A DNA stretch of 27,199 nt from a virus. A program made the translations under genes and the position numbers. The number at the start of each line of letters is the position of its first letter. Positions within the stretch are counted from its first letter, which is position 1. Below the pieces are notes generated by a model. The model was not told where the DNA came from. It searched no databases and was given only the letters and a program-made list of their open reading frames with translations. The stretch is from the IMG/VR virus record IMGVR_UViG_3300042907_000977, positions 1-27,199 of that record. One strand, written 5' to 3'. This document shows positions 18,765-26,740 of the stretch, piece after piece.

Positions 18765-21561
18765 ATGGCATAATAGAGTATGCTTGCATCTGCTTGATGG
18801 TTGGTTCGTTGTTACGAATTCGAATATCATCATTGAAATTGTTTGTGGTGTTGCTAATCTTGTTCTGCACATTTGCAGTGTTGTTTGTGTTACCACCTGT
18901 AGCCGTGGGCATATTACGAGCCTCGTTCAATCCGTTCTGTTCTGCTGTGGCTTGAGCAACCATTCTACCCACAGTTGTGTTTGCGGTAGCAGGATTCGTA
19001 ACCTTCCCTTCCACTGTAGTACTGCTTGATGCACCACCTTCTGCCGCTGTCCCCGTTGCACTTGTAGCAGCAGCAGTAATTGCGTTTTCTGCTTCTTTCC
19101 CTGTTTTCTGATCTTCGGTTCCGCCTACTTCAATCAGAGAACCAACACCAGGAATGGAAGCCACCATGTCGTAGATACCCTTGCCGCCAATTTGGTCTGC
19201 AAGCATTTCTGCTAATTTTCCACCAACCCATCCTCCACCAAGAGTTCCTACTAAGGTTCCAATTCCTGGAACGGGTATGAGTGTTCCTAGTGCACCACCA
19301 CCAATAGTTCCGAGTGCTTGACCAAGAGTTCCAACAATAGATCGACCTATTTTTTCTTTCTTTTCATCTACTGATAGTTCAGGATCACTTTTAATAGATG
19401 CAATATCTACAGCCCCCATTACTGTTGATATAACGGCACCAAGACCAGGAAAACTAACAATGCTCTTCGCAACCTTTCCTGCATTTTTTCCAATAAAGGA
19501 ACTTAATCCTTTCACTGGATTCATGCTGCTTAGTGCTGATCCTGCTTTTGCTGCAAGGTTGCTAAAGAATCCACCACCAGTACTAGCAACACCTGATGCT
19601 GCTTGACCTGCTCCACCAAGAGCACTTTTTCCTAGATTCATTGCTCCACCAACAGCACTCTTTCCTAGATTCATTGCTCCACCAACAGCACTCTTTCCTA
19701 GATTCATTGCTCCCTTAGCAACACCTGATGCTGCTTGACCTACTTTACCGATAGTACTCTTTCCTAGATTCATTGCTCCCTTGGCAACATCAGTATTTGC
19801 AATACTACTGATAGCACTCTTGCTTAGATTTGCTACTCTACCAACAGCACTCTTGCCTAGATTCAGTGCTCCCTTGGCAACACCTGATGCCGCTTGACCT
19901 GCTCCACCAAGAACACTCTTACCTAAATTCATTGCTCCGCCGAGAACACTCTTACCTAAATTCATTGCTCCCTTAGCAACACCTGATGCTGCTTGACCTA
20001 CTTTACCGATAGCACTCTTACCTAAATTCATTGCTCCCTTAGCAACACCTGATGCTGCTTCACTTACTCCACTAACAGCACTCTTGCCTAGATTCAGTGC
20101 TCCCTTGGTAACACCTGATGCTGCTTCACTTACTCCACTAACAGCACTCTTGCCTAGATTCAGTGCTCCCTTGGTAACACCTGATACCGATTTTCCTATT
20201 GAGGCAGTATCTTTATACAATGATGTTGTTTTAAATAACTCTAGGGATTTGGCTCCTCCAAATTTAGAAATCAATCCGCCAGCACCACGCAGTCCCTTCA
20301 CTGCCAATCCGCCAGCACCACGAAGTCCCTTCACTGCCAATCCACCAGCACCACGAAGTCCCTTCATTGCTAGACTTGGAGCACCCAATAGTGCACTACC
20401 AATGGATTCTGCACCGCTTGCAATACTAGACATGATGCCTCCACCACCACCCATTCCTCTTAATTTCTCAAGAAGAGAGGACAACATTCCTCCACCTTTT
20501 TTTGCTTCTCCCTTGATAGGCTTTTCTGCACCAAGTCCTTCTAGTTCAGATTCTCTTTTTTGGAGTTCGTCTGTATCGCTTGTATCGCTTTCTGATGCAA
20601 ATTTGTTTTGCAGTAGTTTTCGTATTTGAGAAACTTCTTTGAGTAGTTCGCCAAGAGTGGACGAAGTTCCTGTTTGTGGAGATGCGGTTGAAGATTGTGT
20701 TGATGCCGTTCCTGCCAACATACCAGGAATATCGGCAGCAGATGTTCCTCCTATTTCGGCAAAACCTCTTTTTCCACTAACATTAAGACTTTCTCCACTG
20801 CGACCCTTACGGGCAATTTGCTTCTGTAGAGATCCTGTATAGCGTTCGATATCTTCGCGATCTTCTCTTTTCTTCTTTAAGAATTCGCCAAGCAATCCGC
20901 CAACAACAGGAATTTTTGATGCAATTTTTTCGGGAATTGTTTTTCTGAAGTCAGAAGCCTTCTCAGCGAGAAATGCTTTGAATGATGACTTCTTCTTTAA
21001 TTGCTTTTCAATAGGAGAAATAATTTCTTCTAATTTTGTAGCAATATCTCCTTGATCACCCTGTGTATTTGCAGCAAGTTCTCTTATGAATTTAACTTGG
21101 GCATAGATGCGTTTGGCTTGATCGTGAGAAGCAGTTAACGCTGATTCTGATATAGTAACTGCTTCTTCCATCAATTGATATGCTGCTGCACCAGCAGGAT
21201 CTTCTTGATTGAATTTATCTCGGTTTGATCTGATGTAATCTTCTACAACAGAACGAACACCCTTCTGTCCTTTCATTCCCACTACATAATTTTCTAATTC
21301 ACTACTTTCAAATCCCATCTCGTTTCGTTGTTTTATTAACGATTCAAGTAATCCAATTTGGTTGGCTATTTCTTTTTCTGATTGGACATCAGTAACAGCA
21401 GGGGTACTAGCAACAGCACTAGACGCTTTTGCGCGTGAGGCTCGAACATTACCTACTTTTTGTTCTGGCGGCAGTGATGCGAATCTGCCATTTTGGCGTG
21501 GCTGTCGTGCAGCCAACCCACGGCGAATTTCTGATTCGGTCATTTCTGTTTTTTTAGCCAT
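18763..21561 (-). CDS. Repeat-rich tail tape-measure candidate (gp29 position)
   Basis: 932 residues behind GAGGGAG. The N-terminal 250 residues are charged and helical (EIANQIGLLESLIKQRNEMG and further coils). The middle (~390-670) has a dozen-plus units of the type KGAMNLGKSAVGG and AASGVAKGALNLGKSA, plus three copies of GLRGAGGLAVK. Next comes a Gly-rich hydrophobic region (GQALGTIGGGALGTLIPVPG), often seen in tape measures that meet the membrane. The end reads RIRNNEPTIKQMQAYSIMP. Size, coiled coil, hydrophobic segment and location right after the gp26 chaperone/frameshift region all fit the tape-measure role, analogous to T4 gp29 (590 residues). Tail length should scale with it. Alternative: a baseplate hub protein. 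Confidence 0.7.
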   Translation of the reverse strand: MAKKTEMTESEIRRGLAARQPRQNGRFASLPPEQKVGNVRASRAKASSAVASTPAVTDVQSEKEIANQIGLLESLIKQRNEMGFESSELENYVVGMKGQKGVRSVVEDYIRSNRDKFNQEDPAGAAAYQLMEEAVTISESALTASHDQAKRIYAQVKFIRELAANTQGDQGDIATKLEEIISPIEKQLKKKSSFKAFLAEKASDFRKTIPEKIASKIPVVGGLLGEFLKKKREDREDIERYTGSLQKQIARKGRSGESLNVSGKRGFAEIGGTSAADIPGMLAGTASTQSSTASPQTGTSSTLGELLKEVSQIRKLLQNKFASESDTSDTDELQKRESELEGLGAEKPIKGEAKKGGGMLSSLLEKLRGMGGGGGIMSSIASGAESIGSALLGAPSLAMKGLRGAGGLAVKGLRGAGGLAVKGLRGAGGLISKFGGAKSLELFKTTSLYKDTASIGKSVSGVTKGALNLGKSAVSGVSEAASGVTKGALNLGKSAVSGVSEAASGVAKGAMNLGKSAIGKVGQAASGVAKGAMNLGKSVLGGAMNLGKSVLGGAGQAASGVAKGALNLGKSAVGRVANLSKSAISSIANTDVAKGAMNLGKSTIGKVGQAASGVAKGAMNLGKSAVGGAMNLGKSAVGGAMNLGKSALGGAGQAASGVASTGGGFFSNLAAKAGSALSSMNPVKGLSSFIGKNAGKVAKSIVSFPGLGAVISTVMGAVDIASIKSDPELSVDEKKEKIGRSIVGTLGQALGTIGGGALGTLIPVPGIGTLVGTLGGGWVGGKLAEMLADQIGGKGIYDMVASIPGVGSLIEVGGTEDQKTGKEAENAITAAATSATGTAAEGGASSSTTVEGKVTNPATANTTVGRMVAQATAEQNGLNEARNMPTATGGNTNNTANVQNKISNTTNNFNDDIRIRNNEPTIKQMQAYSIMP
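19580..20370 (-). repeat. Tandem repeats inside the tape-measure candidate
   Basis: Near-identical units coding KGA(M/L)NLGKSA(V/I)G fill about 19580-20190, and three copies of a 33-base unit coding GLRGAGGLAVK lie at about 20275-20370. The spacing is in frame throughout. Confidence 0.85.
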
Positions 21562-21590
21562 AGGACTCCCTCTACATCATTATAAATGGG

Positions 21591-21779
21591 TCACAATGGT
21601 TTTCTGCCGCTTGCCTGTTCCTTCTCTTTTTTCAAATGAGAAAGTAGCATTTGTATGTATACCTCTCGTTCCCAAGGTATCATGTCCTCAATTTCTGCCA
21701 ATGAGTACTTGTGGTTCTGCATCAGCATGAAATTGAGTTGAAAATACGCCCCCAAATCGTTATGACAGAGGGCTATTGA
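21591..21779 (-). CDS. -1 frameshift extension of gp26 (putative tail assembly chaperone C-part)
   Basis: A 62-residue frame begins where the gp26 frame slips by -1 at T_TTT_TTT (21779-21785) and ends at TGA 21591-21593. It reads SIALCHNDLGAYFQLNFMLM, then NHKYSLAEIEDMIPWEREVY and a Lys-rich end. The YSLAEIEDMIPWEREVY segment has the look of T4-like tail/baseplate assembly proteins (gp26/gp51 type). The first ATG (21728) has no ribosome site, and protein-like sequence extends upstream of it to the slip site, so expression as a fusion with gp26 (about 297 residues) is more likely than an independent start. It directly precedes the tape-measure gene. Confidence 0.65.
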   Translation of the reverse strand, partial: SIALCHNDLGAYFQLNFMLMQNHKYSLAEIEDMIPWEREVYIQMLLSHLKKEKEQASGRKPL

Positions 21780-22483
21780 AAAAAATCAGATACGCTTTTC
21801 AACTCCACCAATACTGTTTCCTGACAGGTGGGACAGGTATATTTGAAAGAGTAGTACAGTTCGGGAATGCTCTGCATGAATTCCATGATTTGAGCAAACT
21901 GATCTGGCAGCATATTGTCAACGAAATCGGACAACTCTTGTGGATCAATGTCGCTGTGCTGATACACCTGATCACCCATGATGATTCCGTCCACGCATCG
22001 CTTGGCTAGTTCGAATGCAATCTCTACTTCGTCTTTGTTGTAGTCAATATCGTGGATGGACGGATATCGTAGAATAATAGTTACATCATCTGTAATCTTG
22101 ATGTTTGGATCCACCGTGGGCTTGGGTGTTTGCTTTACGGTTACTTCATCTAGTTTAATTTTTATATTGATTGACTTGGAGCACTTGGTGCAGGTCACTT
22201 GTGGCTTGACTTCTTCTCCCACACTCTTCCCACGAATCTGTAGGAATGCGTATTCGGAATCTGCTGCACAAATACGGCGAGTATCTAACTGGCTATTGGT
22301 GCACGCCAATATGACATTTCGCATTGCCTCGTTAATCTGATTCAGATTCTTGGACTGCAATGCTATAAGAAGGATCTTTTCCTCCTTTACAACAAAAGGT
22401 CTAAACTTTGTGGTTATTCCAGAGACTGGCAAAGTCATGGAATACTGCGGCAGGGTAGAGTTCACTAGATTCAATCGGGTCAT
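21773..22483 (-). CDS. 26: Baseplate/tail assembly chaperone gp26
   Basis: 236 residues (T4 gp26 has 208). The sequence MTRLNLVNSTLPQYSMTLPV, then TTKFRPFVVKEEKILLIALQ is the typical opening of the T4 baseplate protein family that includes gp26. It has two CxxC pairs (Cys98/101 and Cys217/220) that could bind zinc between halves. The last codons hold a slippery T_TTT_TTT heptamer followed by CAA TAG. The start follows AAAGGATTACC. An ATAAATA box lies upstream on the minus strand. T4 gp26 works in baseplate hub assembly. Neighbours gp54-type protein and tape measure agree with that role. Confidence 0.85.
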   Translation of the reverse strand: MTRLNLVNSTLPQYSMTLPVSGITTKFRPFVVKEEKILLIALQSKNLNQINEAMRNVILACTNSQLDTRRICAADSEYAFLQIRGKSVGEEVKPQVTCTKCSKSINIKIKLDEVTVKQTPKPTVDPNIKITDDVTIILRYPSIHDIDYNKDEVEIAFELAKRCVDGIIMGDQVYQHSDIDPQELSDFVDNMLPDQFAQIMEFMQSIPELYYSFKYTCPTCQETVLVELKSVSDFFQ

Positions 22484-22509
22484 GGTAATCCTTTAATATA
22501 GAGTCATTG

Positions 22510-22516
22510 TATTTAT
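22510..22516 (-). promoter_or_regulatory. Late-promoter-like box (ATAAATA) for gp26
   Basis: On the minus strand GATAAATA stands 27 bases before the gp26 ATG. It is among the closest matches in the window to the T4 late consensus TATAAATA. Confidence 0.5.
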
Positions 22517-23259
22517 CACCGAACTATGCTGTTTGTCTGTAACGCATTTGCTAAATCTGGATCATATATTCCATTCACGGTTCCGTCAGATCCCACTCTG
22601 TAAAATTGTCCAGGAGCGGGTGAGTATATTGCAAATGATTTTTCGGGTGATGGTGGTCCATTTAGAGCAACATCAGCGGGTGAATTTGGTCTGGGTAGTG
22701 GTGATGTGTTTGGTTGAACCGTGACAGGAGAGTACTTTCGATAGGCTATAGTGATATCTTGTCGTACAAATTCATCGTTCTTGTCGTAGGCTAATTGTAT
22801 ATCTCCAATTGCTTTGGGATAGGCTTCTTCCACCAATACTTGATACTTAACCGCACTTGACCTGTCTAATACACTAATGATTAGTGGTGCAGTATATTGA
22901 TCGTAGTAGTTGAACTTGTAGTTATTCTGACTGCACACCGCGTCCATCCATGCTTCAAAGAATGCTCGTTCACGGAGATCGTCCGAAACAATGACAGACA
23001 TTGTTAGTTCCCCGCTGTACAGTGGTTCATACGGCATATTTCTTGCTGGTCCATAGAATCTGTATGGCGTAGTAGAAAATCCGCGACCTGGAACGGTTAT
23101 TGCATCACATCGAACAGCCAACTGTCGTGCGGAGTCGTTGCTTATAGATGTAAATGCAGGTGGATAGTTAATCAGTACTTCAAATCTGTTGCTGTACGCA
23201 AGACCTGTGGCAAATACACTGCTGAATATCTCATTAATATTTGATGGGACTTGTGACAT
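22516..23259 (-). CDS. 54: Tail-tube-type protein, likely baseplate tube initiator gp54
   Basis: 247 residues (T4 gp54 320, tube gp19 163). The core fits the T4 tube fold: LAVRCDAITVPGRGFSTTPY, RFYGPARNMPYEPLYSGELT, then FFEAWMDAVCSQNNYKFNYYD and VEEAYPKAIGDIQLAYD. These match the gp19/gp54 family, whose members build the inner tail tube and its baseplate initiator. The Pro-rich C-terminal 70 residues are extra. Placement beside gp26, gp2 and gp4, and the presence of gp48 nearby, favours gp54 over gp19. The ATG directly abuts the gp2 stop (TAAATG) with GAGGAAAA upstream, so expression is coupled. gp19 itself remains an alternative. Confidence 0.75.
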   Translation of the reverse strand: MSQVPSNINEIFSSVFATGLAYSNRFEVLINYPPAFTSISNDSARQLAVRCDAITVPGRGFSTTPYRFYGPARNMPYEPLYSGELTMSVIVSDDLRERAFFEAWMDAVCSQNNYKFNYYDQYTAPLIISVLDRSSAVKYQVLVEEAYPKAIGDIQLAYDKNDEFVRQDITIAYRKYSPVTVQPNTSPLPRPNSPADVALNGPPSPEKSFAIYSPAPGQFYRVGSDGTVNGIYDPDLANALQTNSIVR

Positions 23260-23847
23260 TTATTTTCCTCGTATTGCCTTTAGATTTGACTGTCTGTGTA
23301 TTGTTGGCGCACGGGCTTTAACAAACCGATGCAGTTCTGCGGATACCATGTCTTCCCACATCTCAAACGGAACCACAGTTGGTCGTTTCTTCATGCCCTT
23401 CCACAAGTACCGCCTATAGCAAGGTTTGAAATACTTGTAGCGTTTGCTGCTATTCAATCGGTCGTAGTCAACACGCAATCGGGTTCGCCATTCTTCTTGA
23501 CTTTTAATGACTGGCAGGTTCCTCATTATGATGTCGAATAGGAATTTACGATTATCCAAATCCAAAAAGTGTAAATTGACCCCCTCGAATCCTCCCTGAT
23601 ACTGTTCGGTGACCAGCACTAAAGGATACTTATCATAATATTTATTGCTTGCAATGAAAGATTCGCTTATGGGTTGGTATTTAAAAAATAATAGTTGCCC
23701 CTGCATTACTCGGTTGGGAACCGATAGTTTGCCTTCAGTCTGTAGAAGTTTCAAGAAACGGATGTAGGTTTGATCCGTGGCTCCAAGCGCAGAGGTAGTT
23801 TCCTCTATCAGAGTTTGTAGTTCTTCTTGTGCGCTTAGTCTGATCAT
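23260..23847 (-). CDS. 2: DNA end protector gp2
   Basis: 195 residues from the ATG at 23847, within an ATGA overlap with gp4; an in-frame ATG at 23895 would overlap gp4 by 52 bases. T4 gp2 sits on the packaged DNA end and shields it from host RecBCD after injection. The sequence QGQLLFFKYQPISES, YPLVLVTEQYQGGFEGVNLH, RRYLWKGMKKRPTVVPFEMW matches the marine T4-like gp2 pattern (YDKYPLVL...G..GVNLHFL...KYFKPCYRRYL). The order gp2 next to gp4 is the T4 order (3-2-4-53). The N-terminal 50 residues are helical and acidic. Confidence comes from sequence and synteny together. Confidence 0.8.
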   Translation of the reverse strand: MIRLSAQEELQTLIEETTSALGATDQTYIRFLKLLQTEGKLSVPNRVMQGQLLFFKYQPISESFIASNKYYDKYPLVLVTEQYQGGFEGVNLHFLDLDNRKFLFDIIMRNLPVIKSQEEWRTRLRVDYDRLNSSKRYKYFKPCYRRYLWKGMKKRPTVVPFEMWEDMVSAELHRFVKARAPTIHRQSNLKAIRGK

Positions 23848-24284
23848 GGTTTTTTCTTGAAGAGATCGTCTTCCGTTAATATTTTGAATTCCCATCCCTT
23901 GGCATCAGATACTCGTTTTGCTGCTTCCCACTTGGCTTTATTCACCACCCATGTCTTTACTTCTGTGATATATCCTCTAGTGACTTTGGTTTTCTTCTTG
24001 GGTTCGATGCACTGTTTCTTGGGTTTAATCTCTACTAGCCAAGTTTTTATTCCTTCGGGAGTCTTTATCTCCACCAAAAAGTCTACAAAATAACGGTGTG
24101 GTTTGTTGTCTAGCGGACTCATATACGGTATCACAACCTCTTCTGATGACCACCGAAGCACATTTGAACTGCTGTCGCAGTACTTCATGAACTTTCGTTC
24201 CCACATACTACGATAAGTAATCTTTGTGGGATCACCAATGTATTTGGTGCAGTTATCGGGTTTAAAAATACCTTTGTATGCCAT
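23844..24284 (-). CDS. 4: Head completion protein gp4, PD-(D/E)XK nuclease-like
   Basis: 146 residues from the ATG at 24284, giving the family's usual MAYKGxFKP opening; the ATG at 24302 would add six residues. T4 gp4 completes the packaged head before tail joining. The sequence YIGDPTKITYRSMWERKFM, then RWSSEEVVIPYMSP, YFVDFLVEIK and WLVEIKPKKQ shows Glu29, Asp68 and Glu85-Ile-Lys87, the pattern of a PD-(D/E)XK (TnsA-type) nuclease active site. Whether it cuts DNA is not proven here. Its stop overlaps the gp2 start. Divergent gp48 begins 40 bases away, so the gap holds both control regions. Confidence 0.88.
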   Translation of the reverse strand: MAYKGIFKPDNCTKYIGDPTKITYRSMWERKFMKYCDSSSNVLRWSSEEVVIPYMSPLDNKPHRYFVDFLVEIKTPEGIKTWLVEIKPKKQCIEPKKKTKVTRGYITEVKTWVVNKAKWEAAKRVSDAKGWEFKILTEDDLFKKKP

Positions 24285-24286
24285 AC

Positions 24287-24293
24287 ATAAATA
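24287..24293 (+). promoter_or_regulatory. Late-promoter-like box (ATAAATA) for gp48
   Basis: CATAAATA lies between the diverging gp4 and gp48 starts, 31 bases before the gp48 ATG, matching the T4 late core. Confidence 0.5.
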
Positions 24294-24324
24294 TGTAGCC
24301 AACCGCCCAAGAGGAATACTTCAG

Positions 24325-25833
24325 ATGTTAGTACCCAACAAATTTGCCAAAAGTCCCGATGTTGCACTGACAAGCACAGGAAAGCCGTTTGTTGCCAGCA
24401 ATCGCACAGGGCGAATCTCTGATGAATTACGGTCAGAGCAGATTCAGGACGAGATTTCCAAAAGTCTAGAAGGGTTTACTCCCCTTAAACGCGGTTCACG
24501 AACCCGTCCGTCTATTTTAAAATATCCAGTAGAGATTGGATCAGGACAGGTTCCCCATGTCATGCAGTTCAAGGTGTTTTGGCGGTGGGAGAATAAAGAC
24601 CTGACGGAAGGACTCAAGGCTGCTCAGGTAGAAACCGAGAAGAAAATAGGAAATCTCAAGACACTTGCTAGTCTGATTGAAAACGGTCAATGGAACGAAG
24701 CGGATGTAATGCGTAGTCCCCTATCAGATGAGGGCATTGCGGCACTACAAGAAGTAATGAACAGCGATAAAACGCTTAAAGTTGTTGATCCAAGCATGAA
24801 CGACAGTATGGCAACCATGCTAAACAACAATCCACAGAGAGCCAAGCAGATTTTGGAAGAGACTATAACTTCTTATCAAACTCGCCTCACTGATATAAGT
24901 TCTGAAATATCCAATGGATCGGGTAAAATTGGTCCTGACGAACAAGAACGATTGCAGTTGCAGGGCAGATTTGGCGAACAGATTGCAGATTCTACTGCGG
25001 GTGGTTCTGCTGTTAGTGGTTCTATATTTGGTGCTGCTGTTGGTGGAGTTTTAGGATTTCTTGCTGGTGGATTCAAGGGATTGGCAGTGGGAGCAGTTGG
25101 AGGAGGTGCAGCAGGTGCTGTAGCAGCAGTAGCGGTTCAGCAAAGCGCAAAGGCATTTGCTAATCAGGCTGTATACGATCAGATGGTGTCCATCTATCTG
25201 CCGTTCTGCACAAAGATAAACAACGAAGACACCTTTCAGTATGAAGATCCTAGCATGGGTATGGCGGGTGGTCTTTTTGATGCATTGGGAAATCCACTTG
25301 CAACCACCGAACAAGCCGCTCAGTTGGCACTAAACAAAGGCGTAGAACTTGTTGGCGGTGGTCAGGCTGGTGCTGTTGGAACAGGACGAGTGGTTAATCC
25401 TCGTCTTGAAAAACTGTTTAAGCAGAAAGACTTTAGAAACTTTAACTTTAGTTGGGAGTTCTACCCCAAGACAAAGGATGAAGTAGAGCAAGTACGAAAC
25501 ATCATCGAGACTTTCCGTTATCATGCTCACCCTAGTCGAGAGAATGAACCAGGATCGGATGATTCATCCAAGGTTCAGGTTATTCTTCGTGTTCCTGGTG
25601 AGTTTGAAATTCGTTTCTTGTCTAGTAATCCTAGTCCAAACGCGGCAGGATTTGTTGAGAATGAGTATTTGCCGTCTATTGGTCGATGCTCGCTGACGGC
25701 TATATCGGTTGACTACACACCAAACTCCATATACAGTTCGTTTCAAGACAATTCTCCAACGGCAATTGTATTCTCACTTCAGTTCACTGAAATGGGACTT
25801 CTTACCCGCGAAGCCATAGATAAGGGTTACTGA
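24325..25833 (+). CDS. 48: Baseplate tail tube cap gp48
   Basis: 502 residues (T4 gp48 364) from the ATG at 24325 after AGAGGAATAC; upstream in-frame codons overlap gp4. gp48 caps the baseplate hub and starts the tail tube with gp54. The N-terminal part has RPSILKYPVEIGSGQVPHVM and QFKVFWRWE; the C-terminal third has FNFSWEFYPKTKDEVEQVRN, FRYHAHPSRE, FLSSNPSPNAAGFVENEYLP and SVDYTPNSIYSSFQDNSPTA ending FTEMGLLTREAIDKGY, a clear gp48 pattern. Residues ~227-272 are an inserted Gly/Ala-rich hydrophobic stretch (AAVGGVLGFLAGGFKGLAVG) absent from the usual length. The stop overlaps the gp53 start by one base. Confidence 0.88.
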   Translation: MLVPNKFAKSPDVALTSTGKPFVASNRTGRISDELRSEQIQDEISKSLEGFTPLKRGSRTRPSILKYPVEIGSGQVPHVMQFKVFWRWENKDLTEGLKAAQVETEKKIGNLKTLASLIENGQWNEADVMRSPLSDEGIAALQEVMNSDKTLKVVDPSMNDSMATMLNNNPQRAKQILEETITSYQTRLTDISSEISNGSGKIGPDEQERLQLQGRFGEQIADSTAGGSAVSGSIFGAAVGGVLGFLAGGFKGLAVGAVGGGAAGAVAAVAVQQSAKAFANQAVYDQMVSIYLPFCTKINNEDTFQYEDPSMGMAGGLFDALGNPLATTEQAAQLALNKGVELVGGGQAGAVGTGRVVNPRLEKLFKQKDFRNFNFSWEFYPKTKDEVEQVRNIIETFRYHAHPSRENEPGSDDSSKVQVILRVPGEFEIRFLSSNPSPNAAGFVENEYLPSIGRCSLTAISVDYTPNSIYSSFQDNSPTAIVFSLQFTEMGLLTREAIDKGY

Positions 25834-26738
25834 TGTATTTTGAGAAATTTCCACTACTACAGTATCCTGTTAAAGACGGAAACAATTTCCGCTATGTGTT
25901 TGTGCGGAATCTGTTGCGGCGAGTTGCTCTAAGCGAAGACCTGATGACCTCAGAAGCGGTTTTCATGGAGTACAGCATCAAGGACGGAGAACGCCCTGAA
26001 CACATCGCAGAACGAGTCTACGGCGATCCTGGGTACCATTGGCTGATTCTCCTGACAAACAATATTATTGATCCGTATCACGGATGGTATATGTCGGGAT
26101 CCGCATTGGAAGAGTATATACAGAAAAAATATGGTGGCTATTCTGTTTATATTTCTACCACAAGTAATGCCTTCTTCTACAATTCTTCAGTTGATAGTGG
26201 GGCAACACTTACTCAGGGTGGGAATAGTATGACTATTTTGGAATACTTTCCTGAACTATGCAAACTCACTGTGAACGGTACATCACCGTCCACTGGTTCT
26301 GCCACGATTGGTGTTTCGGGTGGAACCCAATACCCTGTGAAAATTCAGCGAGTTGATCCGTCTTACACAGCAGTGCATCACTTTGAGATTCCTTATGTTG
26401 GTGGTCTGTGTGGCGCAAGCACCGAGTTTACTGTGGATCCACTTAGTCAACAGACTGGAAGTTACTCTGTTGTGGGTGGAGTGATTGGTCATGTAGATGA
26501 TGAATATCCGCGTCTAGCGGCAGATGGAAAGGGCTATAGTGCATCAGGAAATGTTGATTTTTACGAAACCTACATTGGTAAATATTTGGGTGTTTCTGGT
26601 GCGGCTGTGAACACTTATGCGGTATCCAACTACATATACGAAAATACAAAGAACGACGCTCGCCGCACCATCAAGGTGCTGCATCCTCGTTTCAAGAAGA
26701 CTGCCTTGACCGAACTTGAATCTCTCTTGAGGATTTAA
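25833..26738 (+). CDS. 53: Baseplate wedge protein gp53
   Basis: 301 residues (T4 gp53 196), coupled to gp48 by TGATG. gp53 joins neighbouring wedges round the hub. The N-terminal 100 residues are a clear gp53 pattern: MYFEKFPLLQYPV, NLLRRVALSEDLMTSEAVFM, YSIKDGERPEHIAERVYGDP, YHWLILLTNNIIDPYHGW, a LysM-like region. Residues ~120-245 are an extra Gly/Ser/Thr-rich beta segment not present in T4, and the C-terminal part (KNDARRTIKVLHPRFKKTAL) resumes the usual end. Synteny gp4-gp53 is the T4 order although gp48 is inserted between. Very sure of the family. Confidence 0.93.
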   Translation: MYFEKFPLLQYPVKDGNNFRYVFVRNLLRRVALSEDLMTSEAVFMEYSIKDGERPEHIAERVYGDPGYHWLILLTNNIIDPYHGWYMSGSALEEYIQKKYGGYSVYISTTSNAFFYNSSVDSGATLTQGGNSMTILEYFPELCKLTVNGTSPSTGSATIGVSGGTQYPVKIQRVDPSYTAVHHFEIPYVGGLCGASTEFTVDPLSQQTGSYSVVGGVIGHVDDEYPRLAADGKGYSASGNVDFYETYIGKYLGVSGAAVNTYAVSNYIYENTKNDARRTIKVLHPRFKKTALTELESLLRI

Positions 26739-26740
26739 TC

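Noticed and set aside
19580-20370. Regular repeats that might suggest a CRISPR array
   Set aside because: They are in-frame protein repeats with no unique spacers and no cas genes.
20084-20629. 181-codon plus-strand frame rich in Pro, opposite the tape-measure candidate
   Set aside because: It is a shadow of the Gly-rich repeats on the other strand; no ribosome site or natural composition.
23848-23895. Longer start for gp2 at 23895
   Set aside because: The ATGA overlap at 23847 is the natural coupled start; the extra 16 residues overlap gp4.
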